This document shows, one piece after another, positions 44,495 to 53,739 of a stretch of 64,000 bases of DNA (its first letter is position 1; the number at the start of each line of letters is the position of its first letter). The notes beneath the pieces are model-generated. The model had not been told where the DNA came from and made no database searches. It was given only the letters and a program-made list of their open reading frames with translations. The DNA is from an uncultured bacterium (GTDB lineage: Bacteria > Bacteroidota > Bacteroidia > Bacteroidales > Bacteroidaceae). The stretch covers positions 62,001 to 126,000 of the forward strand of contig CAJMNM010000001.1 in assembly GCA_905214795.1 (NCBI GenBank). The letters are read 5' to 3'. Both the position numbers and the translations under genes were made by a program.

Positions 44495-46768
44495 CTATTG
44501 TTCCAGATTCTGGTCTTCTCCATAATCTTCACGGCTTATTTCCCCTGACGTTTCAGGTGCAGATGACAAATCTTTATCCGTTCCGTAATCATCACGGCTG
44601 ATCTCTCCCGAAGTATTGGGAGCAGGAGCCAAATCATTATCCTTGCCATAATCTGAACGGACAATCACGGCACCATCTTTATAAATCACATCCAAACGAA
44701 CATCCTCGCCATAGTCATCACGCACAAACTGGGTATTCTTAGAATACTGCGTTACCACAATGTCCACTATTTTCGCTTCGGTAACTTCGCCAGACAAACC
44801 TGTAAGGTAAACCGACACGTTGGCTGTACGCTTATCGTTACCACTATATGGCTCGGCTGTAAACATAATCAGGTTATTATTTGTTGCTACAACCAACCAA
44901 TCTGCACCTGTAGATTTTTCTACACGGAACGTTCCATCGGTAGACACCGTCACCGGAGCAGATGTTCCACCTCTATAGAAGAATGACACGGTCTGCGCAT
45001 CAGTTTTCAAATAACGACCGGCTTGCTTGACGGCTAATTTCACCCCTTGCTTATTCGCAGGTGTAAATACAATGGTATCCGTCCGACTTTCCAGACTGGG
45101 GTTATCTTGAGCAGAAATCACCAACTTAGCATTACCCTCCCCCTGCGTAGCGGAAAGCGCCAACCATGAAGACTGGTTCTTCACTGCGGCAGTCCATGTC
45201 TGATTGGTAGCAATACCCAATTCTATAGTTCCGCCTTTTGAAGGTAAAGAGGCTGATGCTCCCTTGTCAATGGTAAAATAACGTCCTTTCTGCACCACAT
45301 TTACATATTTCACGGTACCACCCACTGCTACTGAGAGTAAGCCAGTACGTTCATTATCGGTCTCATTACCTTCTACATTAACCATTACTTGTCCATTACC
45401 ATGTCCGGATGCCGGAACAACAGTAATCCATTCCTCTGAAGCCGTAACCGTCCAATCACCATCGGTCTGAATTTCCAGTGGGGTTGACGAAGCTATGTTT
45501 TCAAACCGCAATACCGTTTCAAGCGAGCCAAACCATTTGCCTTCCTGCGTCACCCACAGAGTATCGGCCAAAGAAAGTCCTTGGTTACCCACAATCACAC
45601 GTCCTTCTCTTTTTGTGGTATTCGGATTATCTTCGACATTTACCGTAAGAGCATGCTCTCCGGCCCCGCCGTTTTCCGGTGATACGCTTACCCAGGACGG
45701 TTTCTCCAATACGTTCCAGAACGACAGATTTGTTGACAATGATACCTTCTGTGAAGATGCATCCGATTCAAAATCAAGCTGACTTTCCGTCATATCCATA
45801 TACAATCCCAACTGCTTCACAGGTATCTCAATCAGAAAATCACCGTCCACATGAAGATAAACAGCTCCCGAACGTTCTTGTATACCACCGTTCTCCGTCA
45901 CACTTACCGTCAGTTCTGTCTCACCTGCCGAAGCAGAAAGCGGACTGACTTGAATCCAAGAATCGGTAGTAGAAGCAGTCCACCCCAAATCACATTCCAA
46001 GTCAACAGTTTTCGTACCCGCCGTATTGCGGAATGTCAGACTACTTTCTGAAATGGAATACTTCGGAGATTCTTGACGGACCTCTAAATAAAAAGAAGAA
46101 ATTGTCTCTGAATTGCTGTTCCACAACTGTTCATAAGCATCGAAATAGACATAACCCACGCGCACATCTTCTGTAGTATTAGCCTCCACAGAAACCGTGA
46201 CTTCGTTACCCGAAGCCACAGCCTTAATCCAACTAGCATCTGTACGCAAATCGAATCTGGGCGCATTCGTTTCCACAGTAAAAGTCTCAGACGAAGCGCC
46301 TCCTCTGAACAACAAAGGATTCTCACACGACACACTTAACCGCGTACCCGTATTGCCCTCTTGTTGCGCCCAAATCTGCTGACTGTATTTATAAACCGAT
46401 GTATCCATAGCAGCCTCTAAACTGAACACCGAATAACGGTAATAAGTAGAGGGATTAATATCTGCTCTCACAGTGATAGGAGTCGTATATTCTTCTCCAT
46501 TCCCCTCAGACGGCGTAATCTTAAGCCATTCGTCAGCAACATTCAGCCGCCACGGCACGTTCTGAGATTCCACATTAAACATACTCGGACTCTCCACGGT
46601 ATCGGGCAAATTAAAGCCTAATATATTCGCATATAAGTAATAAGCCTTTGTAGAAGGCACAACTCCAACGCCACCCATGTAAAGTTCGTCATTACAAGAC
46701 ACCGTCAGTCCCAACAGCACCAAGCATCCAAACCAATATTTCACAATTCTTTTTCGTTTCATAACCAT
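44495..46768 (-). CDS. seven-BACON-domain lipoprotein with acidic C-terminal repeats
   Basis: This 757-residue lipoprotein has signal YWFGCLVLLGLTVSC with Cys lipobox. About seven BACON-type Ig-like domains of about 85-95 residues follow, each ending in a V-x-Q-x-G/S strand (IWAQQEG, EVRQES, PVKQLG, WVTQEG, VVQKG, AVKQAG, VVTQYS) and carrying a W(I/L)xVSP-like core. BACON domains mediate binding to mucin or glycans, or serve as spacers, in Bacteroidetes surface proteins. The last 80 residues contain imperfect 21-residue repeats built on xDYGxDxxL (RDDYGEDVRLD, RSDYGKDNDLAPAPNTSGEI, RDDYGTDKDLSSAPETSGEI, REDYGEDQNLE), strongly acidic and unlike BACON. They may bind cations or another subunit. 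Start ATG 46768 is used; ATG 46762 is an alternative. Confidence 0.82.
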   Translation of the reverse strand: MVMKRKRIVKYWFGCLVLLGLTVSCNDELYMGGVGVVPSTKAYYLYANILGFNLPDTVESPSMFNVESQNVPWRLNVADEWLKITPSEGNGEEYTTPITVRADINPSTYYRYSVFSLEAAMDTSVYKYSQQIWAQQEGNTGTRLSVSCENPLLFRGGASSETFTVETNAPRFDLRTDASWIKAVASGNEVTVSVEANTTEDVRVGYVYFDAYEQLWNSNSETISSFYLEVRQESPKYSISESSLTFRNTAGTKTVDLECDLGWTASTTDSWIQVSPLSASAGETELTVSVTENGGIQERSGAVYLHVDGDFLIEIPVKQLGLYMDMTESQLDFESDASSQKVSLSTNLSFWNVLEKPSWVSVSPENGGAGEHALTVNVEDNPNTTKREGRVIVGNQGLSLADTLWVTQEGKWFGSLETVLRFENIASSTPLEIQTDGDWTVTASEEWITVVPASGHGNGQVMVNVEGNETDNERTGLLSVAVGGTVKYVNVVQKGRYFTIDKGASASLPSKGGTIELGIATNQTWTAAVKNQSSWLALSATQGEGNAKLVISAQDNPSLESRTDTIVFTPANKQGVKLAVKQAGRYLKTDAQTVSFFYRGGTSAPVTVSTDGTFRVEKSTGADWLVVATNNNLIMFTAEPYSGNDKRTANVSVYLTGLSGEVTEAKIVDIVVTQYSKNTQFVRDDYGEDVRLDVIYKDGAVIVRSDYGKDNDLAPAPNTSGEISRDDYGTDKDLSSAPETSGEISREDYGEDQNLEQ

Positions 46769-46786
46769 TTGTGCGTTTTCAAGTCT

Positions 46787-48871
46787 TTAAAAGAAGAAAT
46801 AGACCCCGACTTTACAATTGAATCCCGTGTTCCAATCCTTCATGGCCGGTATCACAGACGACAACAATTTATAACCGTCAGCTTCAGCTAGTTTAAAAGC
46901 GTATTCCGGTGTCACGCTAATACCGACGTGCGACGTACAAGCCACCTCAAGACGCAGTCCGCCCGTACCTGACAGCGCATATACAGAAGTTCCTTTATCT
47001 CCCTCAGCTTCTACATAAACGCAACCGAGTTGAGGAGTCATACGGAAACGTGTACCCAATATAAAGCCGTAACCGAACCTACCACCCGCAACAGTCTTTA
47101 TCTTAAGTTCCTCTTCTGCCCAAGGCTTATTTCCTTCTTCTGTCGAAAAATCAGTTTCTACGTTTTCTCCCGTAGAATTCCAAAAAACAGTTTCCTTTCC
47201 AAAACCTTTCATATAAAAGCCTTCCACATTTACGTTTCCGGCATAGAAGCCCATCGTTCCACCTACAGCAGCCAATGCACCGAACTGTCCGTCCGCACCA
47301 ACATAGAATGCGTTTCTCTTCATCAGCTGACGCGACATTTTGAAATGTACAGCAGGATGAGCCACATCGATATACATCTTGCGATGATAAGGACGGTAAC
47401 CGTAAGCCCTACCCTTAATTTCATAATTACCCGAAGCCATCTCTTTGGTAAACGGAGTGGTACCTACGAGTGTGCCGTCTATCAGTACTGAAGCACCTCT
47501 CGGCATACTAGAGAACGAAATCAGTGCTGTAGAACTTAAATTCACGCTCAGTTGCTCTTCCTTACCCTCCTCAATGTTCACCTCACGCACCTCTGTTTTC
47601 CGGTTATCCATAGACACCTCTACTTTATGCTGACCGATAAGCAAGTCTTGAATAATTCTCGGCGTTACGCCATAATCTTTCCCATCAATCTTGATATGCG
47701 CGCCCACAGGTGTAGAATTCACCGACAAGAAACCTGTTATAGGTATAGGAGGCGGAAGAGTGATAGTACTGGCTACATCCACTTCTACATTGATTTCTTT
47801 CTGCGTTTTACGATGGTTAGCCTTACGACATTCCACCAAATAAGTACCAGCCTTTAACGGACCGGCCCAACGGCCCTTACCTTTAAGTATCCCGTCAATA
47901 TATATGTCAGCGTTACCCTCCACCGTCAATGTAGTTTCAGCAAAATTGGACTCCAACTGCGGTTTAATCACCGTGGTCTCACCTCTATTGATGGTAAAAT
48001 TCGTTGTATAGCTTTTATAAAGTTCCTTCACCAGTAACAGTTCATACGTGTTGCAATCCCACTTGGTATCGCTCTTGTAAGGCACAACACCCACTTCTTT
48101 ACCATTTACAAAAACTTTTGCTCCCGCGGCATTACCGGGATCCTGTATTTCAAGATAACCAAAATTTGGAATCAGCTTCACCGTCTCCACATGAACACTG
48201 TCAGAAGTGGTAAGCTTCACCCGTCCCGATGCTTTTTTGTAATTAGGAACTTCTACATCATAAAAATACGTACCGAATTTCAGAATACTCCCCACACTAC
48301 CCGTAGGGTCAGTAACCATGGTTTCCATCGGTGTCCGTTCATTCTCGCGCGTCAATTTAACCACTGCCCCTGAAATTTTTGGCTCCAGCTGTATTTGCAG
48401 AGGTTGTTTGTTAAGGGAACGTTCCACATTCCACGTCACCTTGTCGAAGGTAATTTTCATAACATAGGTTGCTCCTTCTCTAATTGTCGTTTTCAAATCC
48501 CATTTCTTAATTGGAGCATAACCGTCGCGCCGGATAGTCACCGTGCGTGCGTTCTTCTGTACATAAATCCAAAGTTCGTCACCATGTATTTCGGTCATGT
48601 GTTTCATATTTCCAAAATCGAATGTGAATGCATCGAGATTATCGATTTTCACAGTAGGATCTTCCGACATGAACTTAATAATGGCATACCACGAACCGCT
48701 GGCATCCCTTTTCCCATACTGTTCTGAAGTGGCTGTAGTAGCTTGCTGATCCTGCTGAAATGTCGTAATCTCAAACTTCAGCAAGCGTTCAGACTGGGCA
48801 TAGGCTGCCACGATTCCCCAGCAAAGCAACAAGCACAGTGTCCACTTTCTTTTTAAACTTTGTTGTGACAT
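46787..48871 (-). CDS. PEGA-domain exported protein
   Basis: This 694-residue first gene of the seven-gene operon has a signal peptide (LCLLLCWGIVAAYAQ), an N-terminal beta-rich region (LLKFEITTFQQDQQATTATS), and about four PEGA-type repeats of about 70-100 residues. Characteristic pieces are GAKVFVNGKEVGVVPYKSDT, ADIYIDGILKGKGRWAGPLK, VGAHIKIDGKDYGVTPRIIQ and GASVLIDGTLVGTTPFTKEM. The last 150 residues look like a barrel/opacity-type beta domain (FYVGADGQFGALAAVGGTMG, FGYGFILGTRFRMTPQLGCV) ending in KVGVYFFF with a terminal aromatic, consistent with an outer-membrane beta-barrel. So this may be the membrane anchor of the system. Confidence 0.78.
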   Translation of the reverse strand: MSQQSLKRKWTLCLLLCWGIVAAYAQSERLLKFEITTFQQDQQATTATSEQYGKRDASGSWYAIIKFMSEDPTVKIDNLDAFTFDFGNMKHMTEIHGDELWIYVQKNARTVTIRRDGYAPIKKWDLKTTIREGATYVMKITFDKVTWNVERSLNKQPLQIQLEPKISGAVVKLTRENERTPMETMVTDPTGSVGSILKFGTYFYDVEVPNYKKASGRVKLTTSDSVHVETVKLIPNFGYLEIQDPGNAAGAKVFVNGKEVGVVPYKSDTKWDCNTYELLLVKELYKSYTTNFTINRGETTVIKPQLESNFAETTLTVEGNADIYIDGILKGKGRWAGPLKAGTYLVECRKANHRKTQKEINVEVDVASTITLPPPIPITGFLSVNSTPVGAHIKIDGKDYGVTPRIIQDLLIGQHKVEVSMDNRKTEVREVNIEEGKEEQLSVNLSSTALISFSSMPRGASVLIDGTLVGTTPFTKEMASGNYEIKGRAYGYRPYHRKMYIDVAHPAVHFKMSRQLMKRNAFYVGADGQFGALAAVGGTMGFYAGNVNVEGFYMKGFGKETVFWNSTGENVETDFSTEEGNKPWAEEELKIKTVAGGRFGYGFILGTRFRMTPQLGCVYVEAEGDKGTSVYALSGTGGLRLEVACTSHVGISVTPEYAFKLAEADGYKLLSSVIPAMKDWNTGFNCKVGVYFFF

Positions 48872-48899
48872 TTTCTTAATCTACCAGTCATTCGCCCGA

Positions 48900-48972
48900 C
48901 CGGATTTATCTGACAATCCGGAGACAAATGCATTTCTTTTCGCCATATCTGCCGACTCTCACCGCAAATTAA
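48900..48972 (-). promoter_or_regulatory. leader region of the envelope operon
   Basis: On the minus strand a weak -7-like TTAATTTG (plus-strand CAAATTAA 48965-48972) lies about 95 bases before ATG 48871. Between them CCGGATT (48900-48906) pairs with AATCCGG (48915-48921) around 8 bases, a 7-bp hairpin in the 5' leader. The box deviates from TAnnTTTG, so the promoter call is tentative. Confidence 0.35.
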
Positions 48973-49045
48973 AATCTAGTTAGTACATTTTCTATATACG
49001 AAAAAAGCGCGAGAGTCTGTACCCGTTACTCATCCCACTTATCAA

Positions 49046-49090
49046 GACTTCTGTGTTGCCCGATTTGGTAAAACGAGCAACACAGAAGTC
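49046..49090. repeat. perfect 14-bp inverted repeat
   Basis: GACTTCTGTGTTGC (49046-49059) and GCAACACAGAAGTC (49077-49090) match perfectly as inverted arms around a 17-base spacer. No T run follows on either strand. It could be a protein-binding palindrome, an RNA hairpin or the relic of a mobile element. Confidence 0.75.
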
Positions 49091-50169
49091 CAGGTTGATT
49101 ATACTCCAATCTCCATATCTTGTACATTCATCTTATTAAATAAAGAAGAAAATACCTCACTATAAAGAGATGGTATTAACACACCCTAAGAACATCTACC
49201 GCTGCCTTATCTTGCCCAAATGGAATTTACGGAATTCTGATAAATCTAAGACAAGACGCATGTAAACGCCTTTCACAATATATAGCACTCCGGCCCACAC
49301 AAGACCACTGTCAAATCTGAACACAAACTCTTTTCTCAGGATTAGTGTAAGCTTTTCTTTACCTTAATCACGATATTACAAGCATTTGCTCTTATCATGA
49401 AAAAAAAGGAACAGTAGAGTACGGGACAAAAGTACTAAAGAATGTTGAAAAAGCCAAATTAATCTTCAGAAATATTTCCCGTCTTATCATTAAAGCACTA
49501 GTCTTTAAATACATAATAATTCATTCTATATTTGTATATACTGCGACGTTATCTCAAATGGATATCTTCTAATACCCATAAACGGGTCACGACATTTTGT
49601 CTTTCTCATTCTAAAGGCAACTCGTATCTAAAGAAAAATCAGTCATAGAAGATTTCAATCAACTAAATGAAAAAATCCGGCCTCATTATAAAATATCTTC
49701 CTTTCATTTTATGGGGATATACCGGTAGAGGAAGCAATGAGTTCAAAACATTTTATACGAAATCAGTCAATAAGTAGCAAACAATCTTGTAATATATTTA
49801 TCATAAAAACCAATAAAGTTTCCATTAATTATCTGAAACCTATTACGCATAACCTTTATTGTGCCATACCTCTTTGCCACTCCGGAATAACCGAACAACA
49901 AGCCACAGCAAAACGATGAATATTCTTTACACTACATTTGAAGCTTTTTTAAATCAGACGGCAATCCGGAACGGGAAAAGCAAAAAACGGATAAGGTTAC
50001 AAATAATCCGTAACAGTACACAAATAATCTGTAAAAGCAGGCGTTTTCTGAAAAATAAAGAAAACTACATTCAAACAACAAACTAACAAACTGTTTATCT
50101 GCATATTACATATAAACATGTAGCATTTTTTGATAATTTGTATTATAAAATCCGGATTTCCGCGTTTCA

Positions 50170-50321
50170 AAACGCATACGGTCACGAATTTTTTTCTGCA
50201 CGGTTACGGATTTCATCCTGTACGGTTACGAACTTTTTTCTGCACGGTTGCGGTGACGGCCGTAACCGTACCAAATGATATTTCTGCACGGTTACGGAAT
50301 TTTTCGTAACCGTATGCGTTT
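50170..50321. repeat. 22-bp-period tandem array bounded by inverted 19-mers
   Basis: Units starting CGGTtACG occur at 50179, 50201, 50223, 50245 and 50289, i.e. spaced 22, 22, 22 and 44 bases. Each of the regular units ends in T-rich sequence plus CTGCA or CTGTA. AAACGCATACGGTCACGAA (50170-50188) is an 18/19 inverted match to TTCGTAACCGTATGCGTTT (50303-50321), and an internal CCGTAACCGT gives further inversions. No CRISPR-like spacers are present, because the repeats abut. Confidence 0.8.
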
Positions 50322-50333
50322 GGAATAGCGTAA

Positions 50334-50699
50334 TCATACCAAATCATCGAAGTAACGAATATTTACACCACACAATACAAAAACATATCGCCGACATTGG
50401 ACAAACGTGTGAAGGACAAGGACAAGAAAGGCTTTAGAATGAATTAAGAGTATGACAATAAACTGTTTATCAAACAGATAGAAACAAATTCGCTGTTTTA
50501 TAAAAGTCCGCACGATTTTACGGAAATGACAAAACAAAGAATATCAGTCCCGGAAATCACGAAAAACGAGAGGGATAAATATACAAAACCGTCAATCAAA
50601 CATCTAATATTTATGCAAAACATCATAAAAGATAGAGAAAAACCGACTATCAAAGCTGTATTTCGTGGAATTTTGCAAGATTATGCAATTTCAAAATGA
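50334..50699 (+). pseudogene. decayed ORF next to the repeat array
   Basis: A frame opens at 50334 (right after TAA) and reads residues such as IYTTQYKNISPTLDKRVKDK with one internal TAA at 50445-50447. It continues with EYDNKLFIKQIETNSLFYKS and KHLIFMQNIIKDREKPTIKA to TGA 50697-50699. The downstream part alone, from ATG 50526, would encode 57 residues. The composition looks protein-like, but there is no start for the whole, and the family is not recognised. Antisense frames overlap, so confidence is low. Confidence 0.35.
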
Positions 50700-51092
50700 T
50701 GATGTTTTCAACTGAATCTACAAGACTGTTAAGTAAGGAAACGGGTAAAATGATACCTATTATCGAATAACAGACACGGCAAACTGTTTGTCGGACAACA
50801 AAGGCATTTTCATTAAAAAGTAAGCAATATTTACCAAAATTGCTTATTACCATGTAAATAAAAGAATCACGCCCAGACATCTTTATCCGTAATCGTTCCC
50901 ACCAAACAGTCTGTGCAACAGACAAACTCTTGCAAAACGGTATGTAGCGTATGGTGAGAACACACACTCATACTATCGAAAAAACAGGGCAGAAAGCCAG
51001 GTTTCTGTCCGAAATATGAGAAAATATGGGCCGACAACAGACAAAAGGAACAGAAAATGCGAAAAAATAAGCAGATTATCAGATTCATATTC

Positions 51093-51100
51093 TATCTTTG
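51093..51100 (+). promoter_or_regulatory. -7 box TATCTTTG for OPT transporter
   Basis: TATCTTTG matches TAnnTTTG and lies 41 bases before ATG 51142. Confidence 0.6.
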
Positions 51101-51141
51101 CAGTCTAATCATCTTAAATCACAAAAATCGTATATACTGAA

Positions 51142-53136
51142 ATGGAAGAAAAACAAGAAAAAAACAGCGGATTACCGGAAAATGCCTTCCGACCTCTGAA
51201 ACCGGGAGAAAGCTATCAGCCGCTGATGTCGCCCGACAAGACTTATCGGGAGGTTACTCCTTGGTCGGTCACCTGGGGTATCATCATGGCCGTTATCTTT
51301 TCGGCAGCCTCTGCCTATCTGGGACTGAAAGTAGGACAGGTGTTCGAAGCCGCCATCCCTATCGCCATCATTGCCGTAGGCCTGTCGAGCGCCACCAAGC
51401 GTAAAGGAGCACTGGGCGAGAATGTGATGATACAGTCCATCGGTGCCTGCTCGGGCGTGATTGTGGCCGGCGCGATATTCACTCTACCGGCACTGTATAT
51501 CCTGCAGGAGAAATATCCCGAAATGACGGTCAGCTTCACACAAATGTTCATCAGTTCTTTGCTGGGCGGTATTCTGGGTATCTTGTTTCTGATTCCTTTC
51601 CGCAAATATTTCGTGAAGGAAAAGCACGGCGAATATCCTTTCCCTGAAGCTACTGCCAGCACACAGGTGCTGATTTCGGGCGAAAAGGGAGGCGATCAGG
51701 CCAAACCATTGCTTACGGCCGGTATCATCGGCGGTCTGTATGACTTCATTGTAGGCACATTCGGCTGGTGGAACGAGAATTTTACAAGCCGTGTGTGCGG
51801 ATGGGGCGAGACGATTGCCGACAAGTTCAAGCTGGTATTTAAAATCAATACAGGCGCGGCCGTGCTGGGTCTGGGCTATATCGTGGGACTGAAATATGCA
51901 GCCATCATCTGTGCCGGCTCTGTTGCGGTATGGTTTGTCATCGTGCCGGGCTTCTCGCTCATCTGGGGCGACCAGGTGCTTAACACATGGAATCCGGCCA
52001 TCGCCACTGCCGTAAAGGACATGTCGCCCGAAACCATTTTCAGCGAATATGTGAAAAGTATCGGTATCGGCGGTATCGCCATGGCGGGTATCATCGGCAT
52101 TGTGCGCTCATGGGGCATTATCAAGAGTGCCGTATCACTGGCCGCAAAGGAAATGGGCGGAAAGAAGGCTGAAGCGCAGGTGGAGCGCACACAGAAGGAC
52201 ATCCCGATGAAGGTCATCGCCTTCGGTTCCATCCTTACAATTGTGCTTACGGCATTGTTTTTCTATTTCGATGTGATGCAGGGCAATGTGATGCATACGG
52301 TCGTTGCCATCCTGCTGATTGCCGTCATCTCATTCCTGTTCACCACGGTTGCGGCCAACGCCATTGCCATTGTGGGTACCAATCCGGTATCGGGCATGAC
52401 ACTGATGACACTGATTCTGGCTTCGGTCATCATGGTGGCTGTGGGCCTCAGCGGTACAACGGGTATGGTGGTATCTTTCCTGATGGGTAGCGTGGTGTGC
52501 ACGGCACTGTCTATGGCCGGCGGATTCATCACCGACCTGAAAATAGGTTACTGGTTGGGCAGCACGCCGAAAAAACAGGAAAGCTGGAAGTTCCTCGGCA
52601 CACTGGTATCGGCGGCTACCGTAGGCGGTGTGATTATGGTGCTTAACGACCTTTACGGCTTCACAAGCGGACAGCTGGCAGCGCCTCAGGCCAATGCCAT
52701 GGCAGCCGTTATCGACCCGCTGATGAACGGTGTGGAAGCGCCTTGGATTCTTTATGGTGCAGGCGCGGTGCTTGCATTGATACTGACATTCTGCAAGGTT
52801 CCCGCACTGGCATTCGCCTTGGGTATGTTCATTCCACTGGAGCTTAACCTGCCATTGCTTGTGGGCGGCCTCATCAACTGGTATGTCACCACAAGAAGCA
52901 AGGATAAGGCCACCAACGACGCGCGCGGCGAGAAGGGTACGCTGCTGGCTTCTGGCTTCATTGCGGGCGGCGCGCTCATGGGTGTAGTCAGCTCCATCAT
53001 GAGATATTATGAAATCAACTTCATCAACGAGGCCTGGCTGGACAACCCGTTGAGCCAGGTGGTATCGCTCATCGCTTACATTCTGCTGATTGTCTACCTG
53101 ACAAAAGCAGCCATGAGCATTAAAAAGAAGGCTTAA
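51142..53136 (+). CDS. OPT-family oligopeptide transporter
   Basis: This 664-residue polytopic membrane protein has 14 or more hydrophobic helices. After a hydrophilic N-terminus comes the OPT entry SYQPLMSPDKTYREVTPWSV and WGIIMAVIFSAASAYLGLKV, then GENVMIQSIGACSGVIVAGA, EYPFPEATASTQVL (the conserved family block) and a late VPALAFALGMFIPLELNLPL. Bacterial OPT proteins import oligopeptides or metal chelates by proton symport. Length is normal. It is higher in GC than the upstream desert and is followed by a terminator. Confidence 0.94.
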   Translation: MEEKQEKNSGLPENAFRPLKPGESYQPLMSPDKTYREVTPWSVTWGIIMAVIFSAASAYLGLKVGQVFEAAIPIAIIAVGLSSATKRKGALGENVMIQSIGACSGVIVAGAIFTLPALYILQEKYPEMTVSFTQMFISSLLGGILGILFLIPFRKYFVKEKHGEYPFPEATASTQVLISGEKGGDQAKPLLTAGIIGGLYDFIVGTFGWWNENFTSRVCGWGETIADKFKLVFKINTGAAVLGLGYIVGLKYAAIICAGSVAVWFVIVPGFSLIWGDQVLNTWNPAIATAVKDMSPETIFSEYVKSIGIGGIAMAGIIGIVRSWGIIKSAVSLAAKEMGGKKAEAQVERTQKDIPMKVIAFGSILTIVLTALFFYFDVMQGNVMHTVVAILLIAVISFLFTTVAANAIAIVGTNPVSGMTLMTLILASVIMVAVGLSGTTGMVVSFLMGSVVCTALSMAGGFITDLKIGYWLGSTPKKQESWKFLGTLVSAATVGGVIMVLNDLYGFTSGQLAAPQANAMAAVIDPLMNGVEAPWILYGAGAVLALILTFCKVPALAFALGMFIPLELNLPLLVGGLINWYVTTRSKDKATNDARGEKGTLLASGFIAGGALMGVVSSIMRYYEINFINEAWLDNPLSQVVSLIAYILLIVYLTKAAMSIKKKA

Positions 53137-53150
53137 AACATGATTAACAA

Positions 53151-53198
53151 GACCTGAACTGACGGTGCGCTAAGGGGGAGGCGCCCCGGTTCACGGTC
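53151..53198 (+). other. possible structured 3' element after OPT gene
   Basis: Nested arms are visible: GACC (53151-53154) with GGTC (53195-53198), TGAAC (53155-53159) with GTTCA (53189-53193), and GCGC (53167-53170) with GCGC (53181-53184) around TAAGGGGGAG. It is an imperfect multi-helix hairpin before the real terminator. Function unknown. Confidence 0.3.
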
Positions 53199-53211
53199 GC
53201 ACAAGACATTT

Positions 53212-53267
53212 GGCAGTCCGTTTCTTACCGGCCTTAAACACGGAAAGAATCGGACTGCCGCTTTTTT
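53212..53267 (+). terminator. intrinsic terminator of OPT gene
   Basis: GGCAGTCCG (53212-53220) pairs with CGGACTGCC (53251-53259), extended after one mismatch by TTCTT/AAGAA, followed by six T at 53262-53267. It overlaps the last codons of the convergent minus-strand gene. Confidence 0.85.
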
Positions 53268-53739
53268 ATCGGTTAATGAAAACGGCTTCCTGCAAGAGCG
53301 TATAGTCTACACCGTCTTCAAGAATACATTTACCTGTACGACGGGAACGAGGACTAACCGCCGTACGACTCTTTACGCTGTCATGAGCTGTCGGCGAAGC
53401 CACTCTGCGAGCACGTAACGCCTTATTCCGAGGTTCAGACATACTGACCGAGGCCATCGCACCGGAAGGATGGGACAGATAAACTGTGTCACGCAGCACA
53501 TCGTAACGCACAACGGTATCGGTCACACGTTTTGTCTCTAAAGACGACGATACTTCTGTTGACATACGTCCCAACTCTACACCCCAAAACAAACCGACCA
53601 AAGCGGCCACCGGCGTGGCTATCCAACCCCATGGTATACGACGGGATTTATGAATCGGACGCGGTACCTGCAAACGCCCGTTTTCCGCGTTTCTTAAACG
53701 TGCGGCAGACTGCGCAAGCTGTTCTTCAAAGTTTTTCAT
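53266..53739 (-). CDS. single-span membrane protein, probable anti-sigma partner
   Basis: This 157-residue protein has a cytoplasmic amphipathic N-terminus (MKNFEEQLAQSAARLRNAEN), one transmembrane helix (WGWIATPVAALVGLFWGVEL) and a basic periplasmic tail. Its start overlaps the end of the sigma factor gene by 14 bases, the standard arrangement of an ECF sigma gene and its membrane anti-sigma factor in Bacteroidota. It lacks a recognisable zinc anti-sigma motif, so the role is inferred from arrangement and topology. Confidence 0.6.
   Translation of the reverse strand: MKNFEEQLAQSAARLRNAENGRLQVPRPIHKSRRIPWGWIATPVAALVGLFWGVELGRMSTEVSSSLETKRVTDTVVRYDVLRDTVYLSHPSGAMASVSMSEPRNKALRARRVASPTAHDSVKSRTAVSPRSRRTGKCILEDGVDYTLLQEAVFINR

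Larger units (their letters stand above)
48973..51092. other. gene desert with repeats and decayed ORFs
   Basis: Over about 2.1 kb there is no gene I can support. Visible are a TATATTTG box at 49527-49534, which precedes only a 36-codon ORF (49667 onward) ending in TAG; a 14-bp inverted repeat; a pair of 21-base-spaced CAAATAATC repeats near 50000-50029; a 22-bp-period repeat array; and a frame with an internal stop. The stretch is AT-rich and looks like an eroded insertion or lost gene cluster between the envelope operon and the OPT transporter. Confidence 0.5.

Noticed and set aside
50170..50321. CRISPR array.
   Set aside because: Units are 22 bases and directly abutting, with no unique spacers and no cas genes nearby.
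50650..51088. Minus-strand ORFs of 105 and 73 residues in the gene desert.
   Set aside because: Cys/Phe-rich with no motif, overlapping each other and a promoter; no start context. Probably random in AT-rich DNA.
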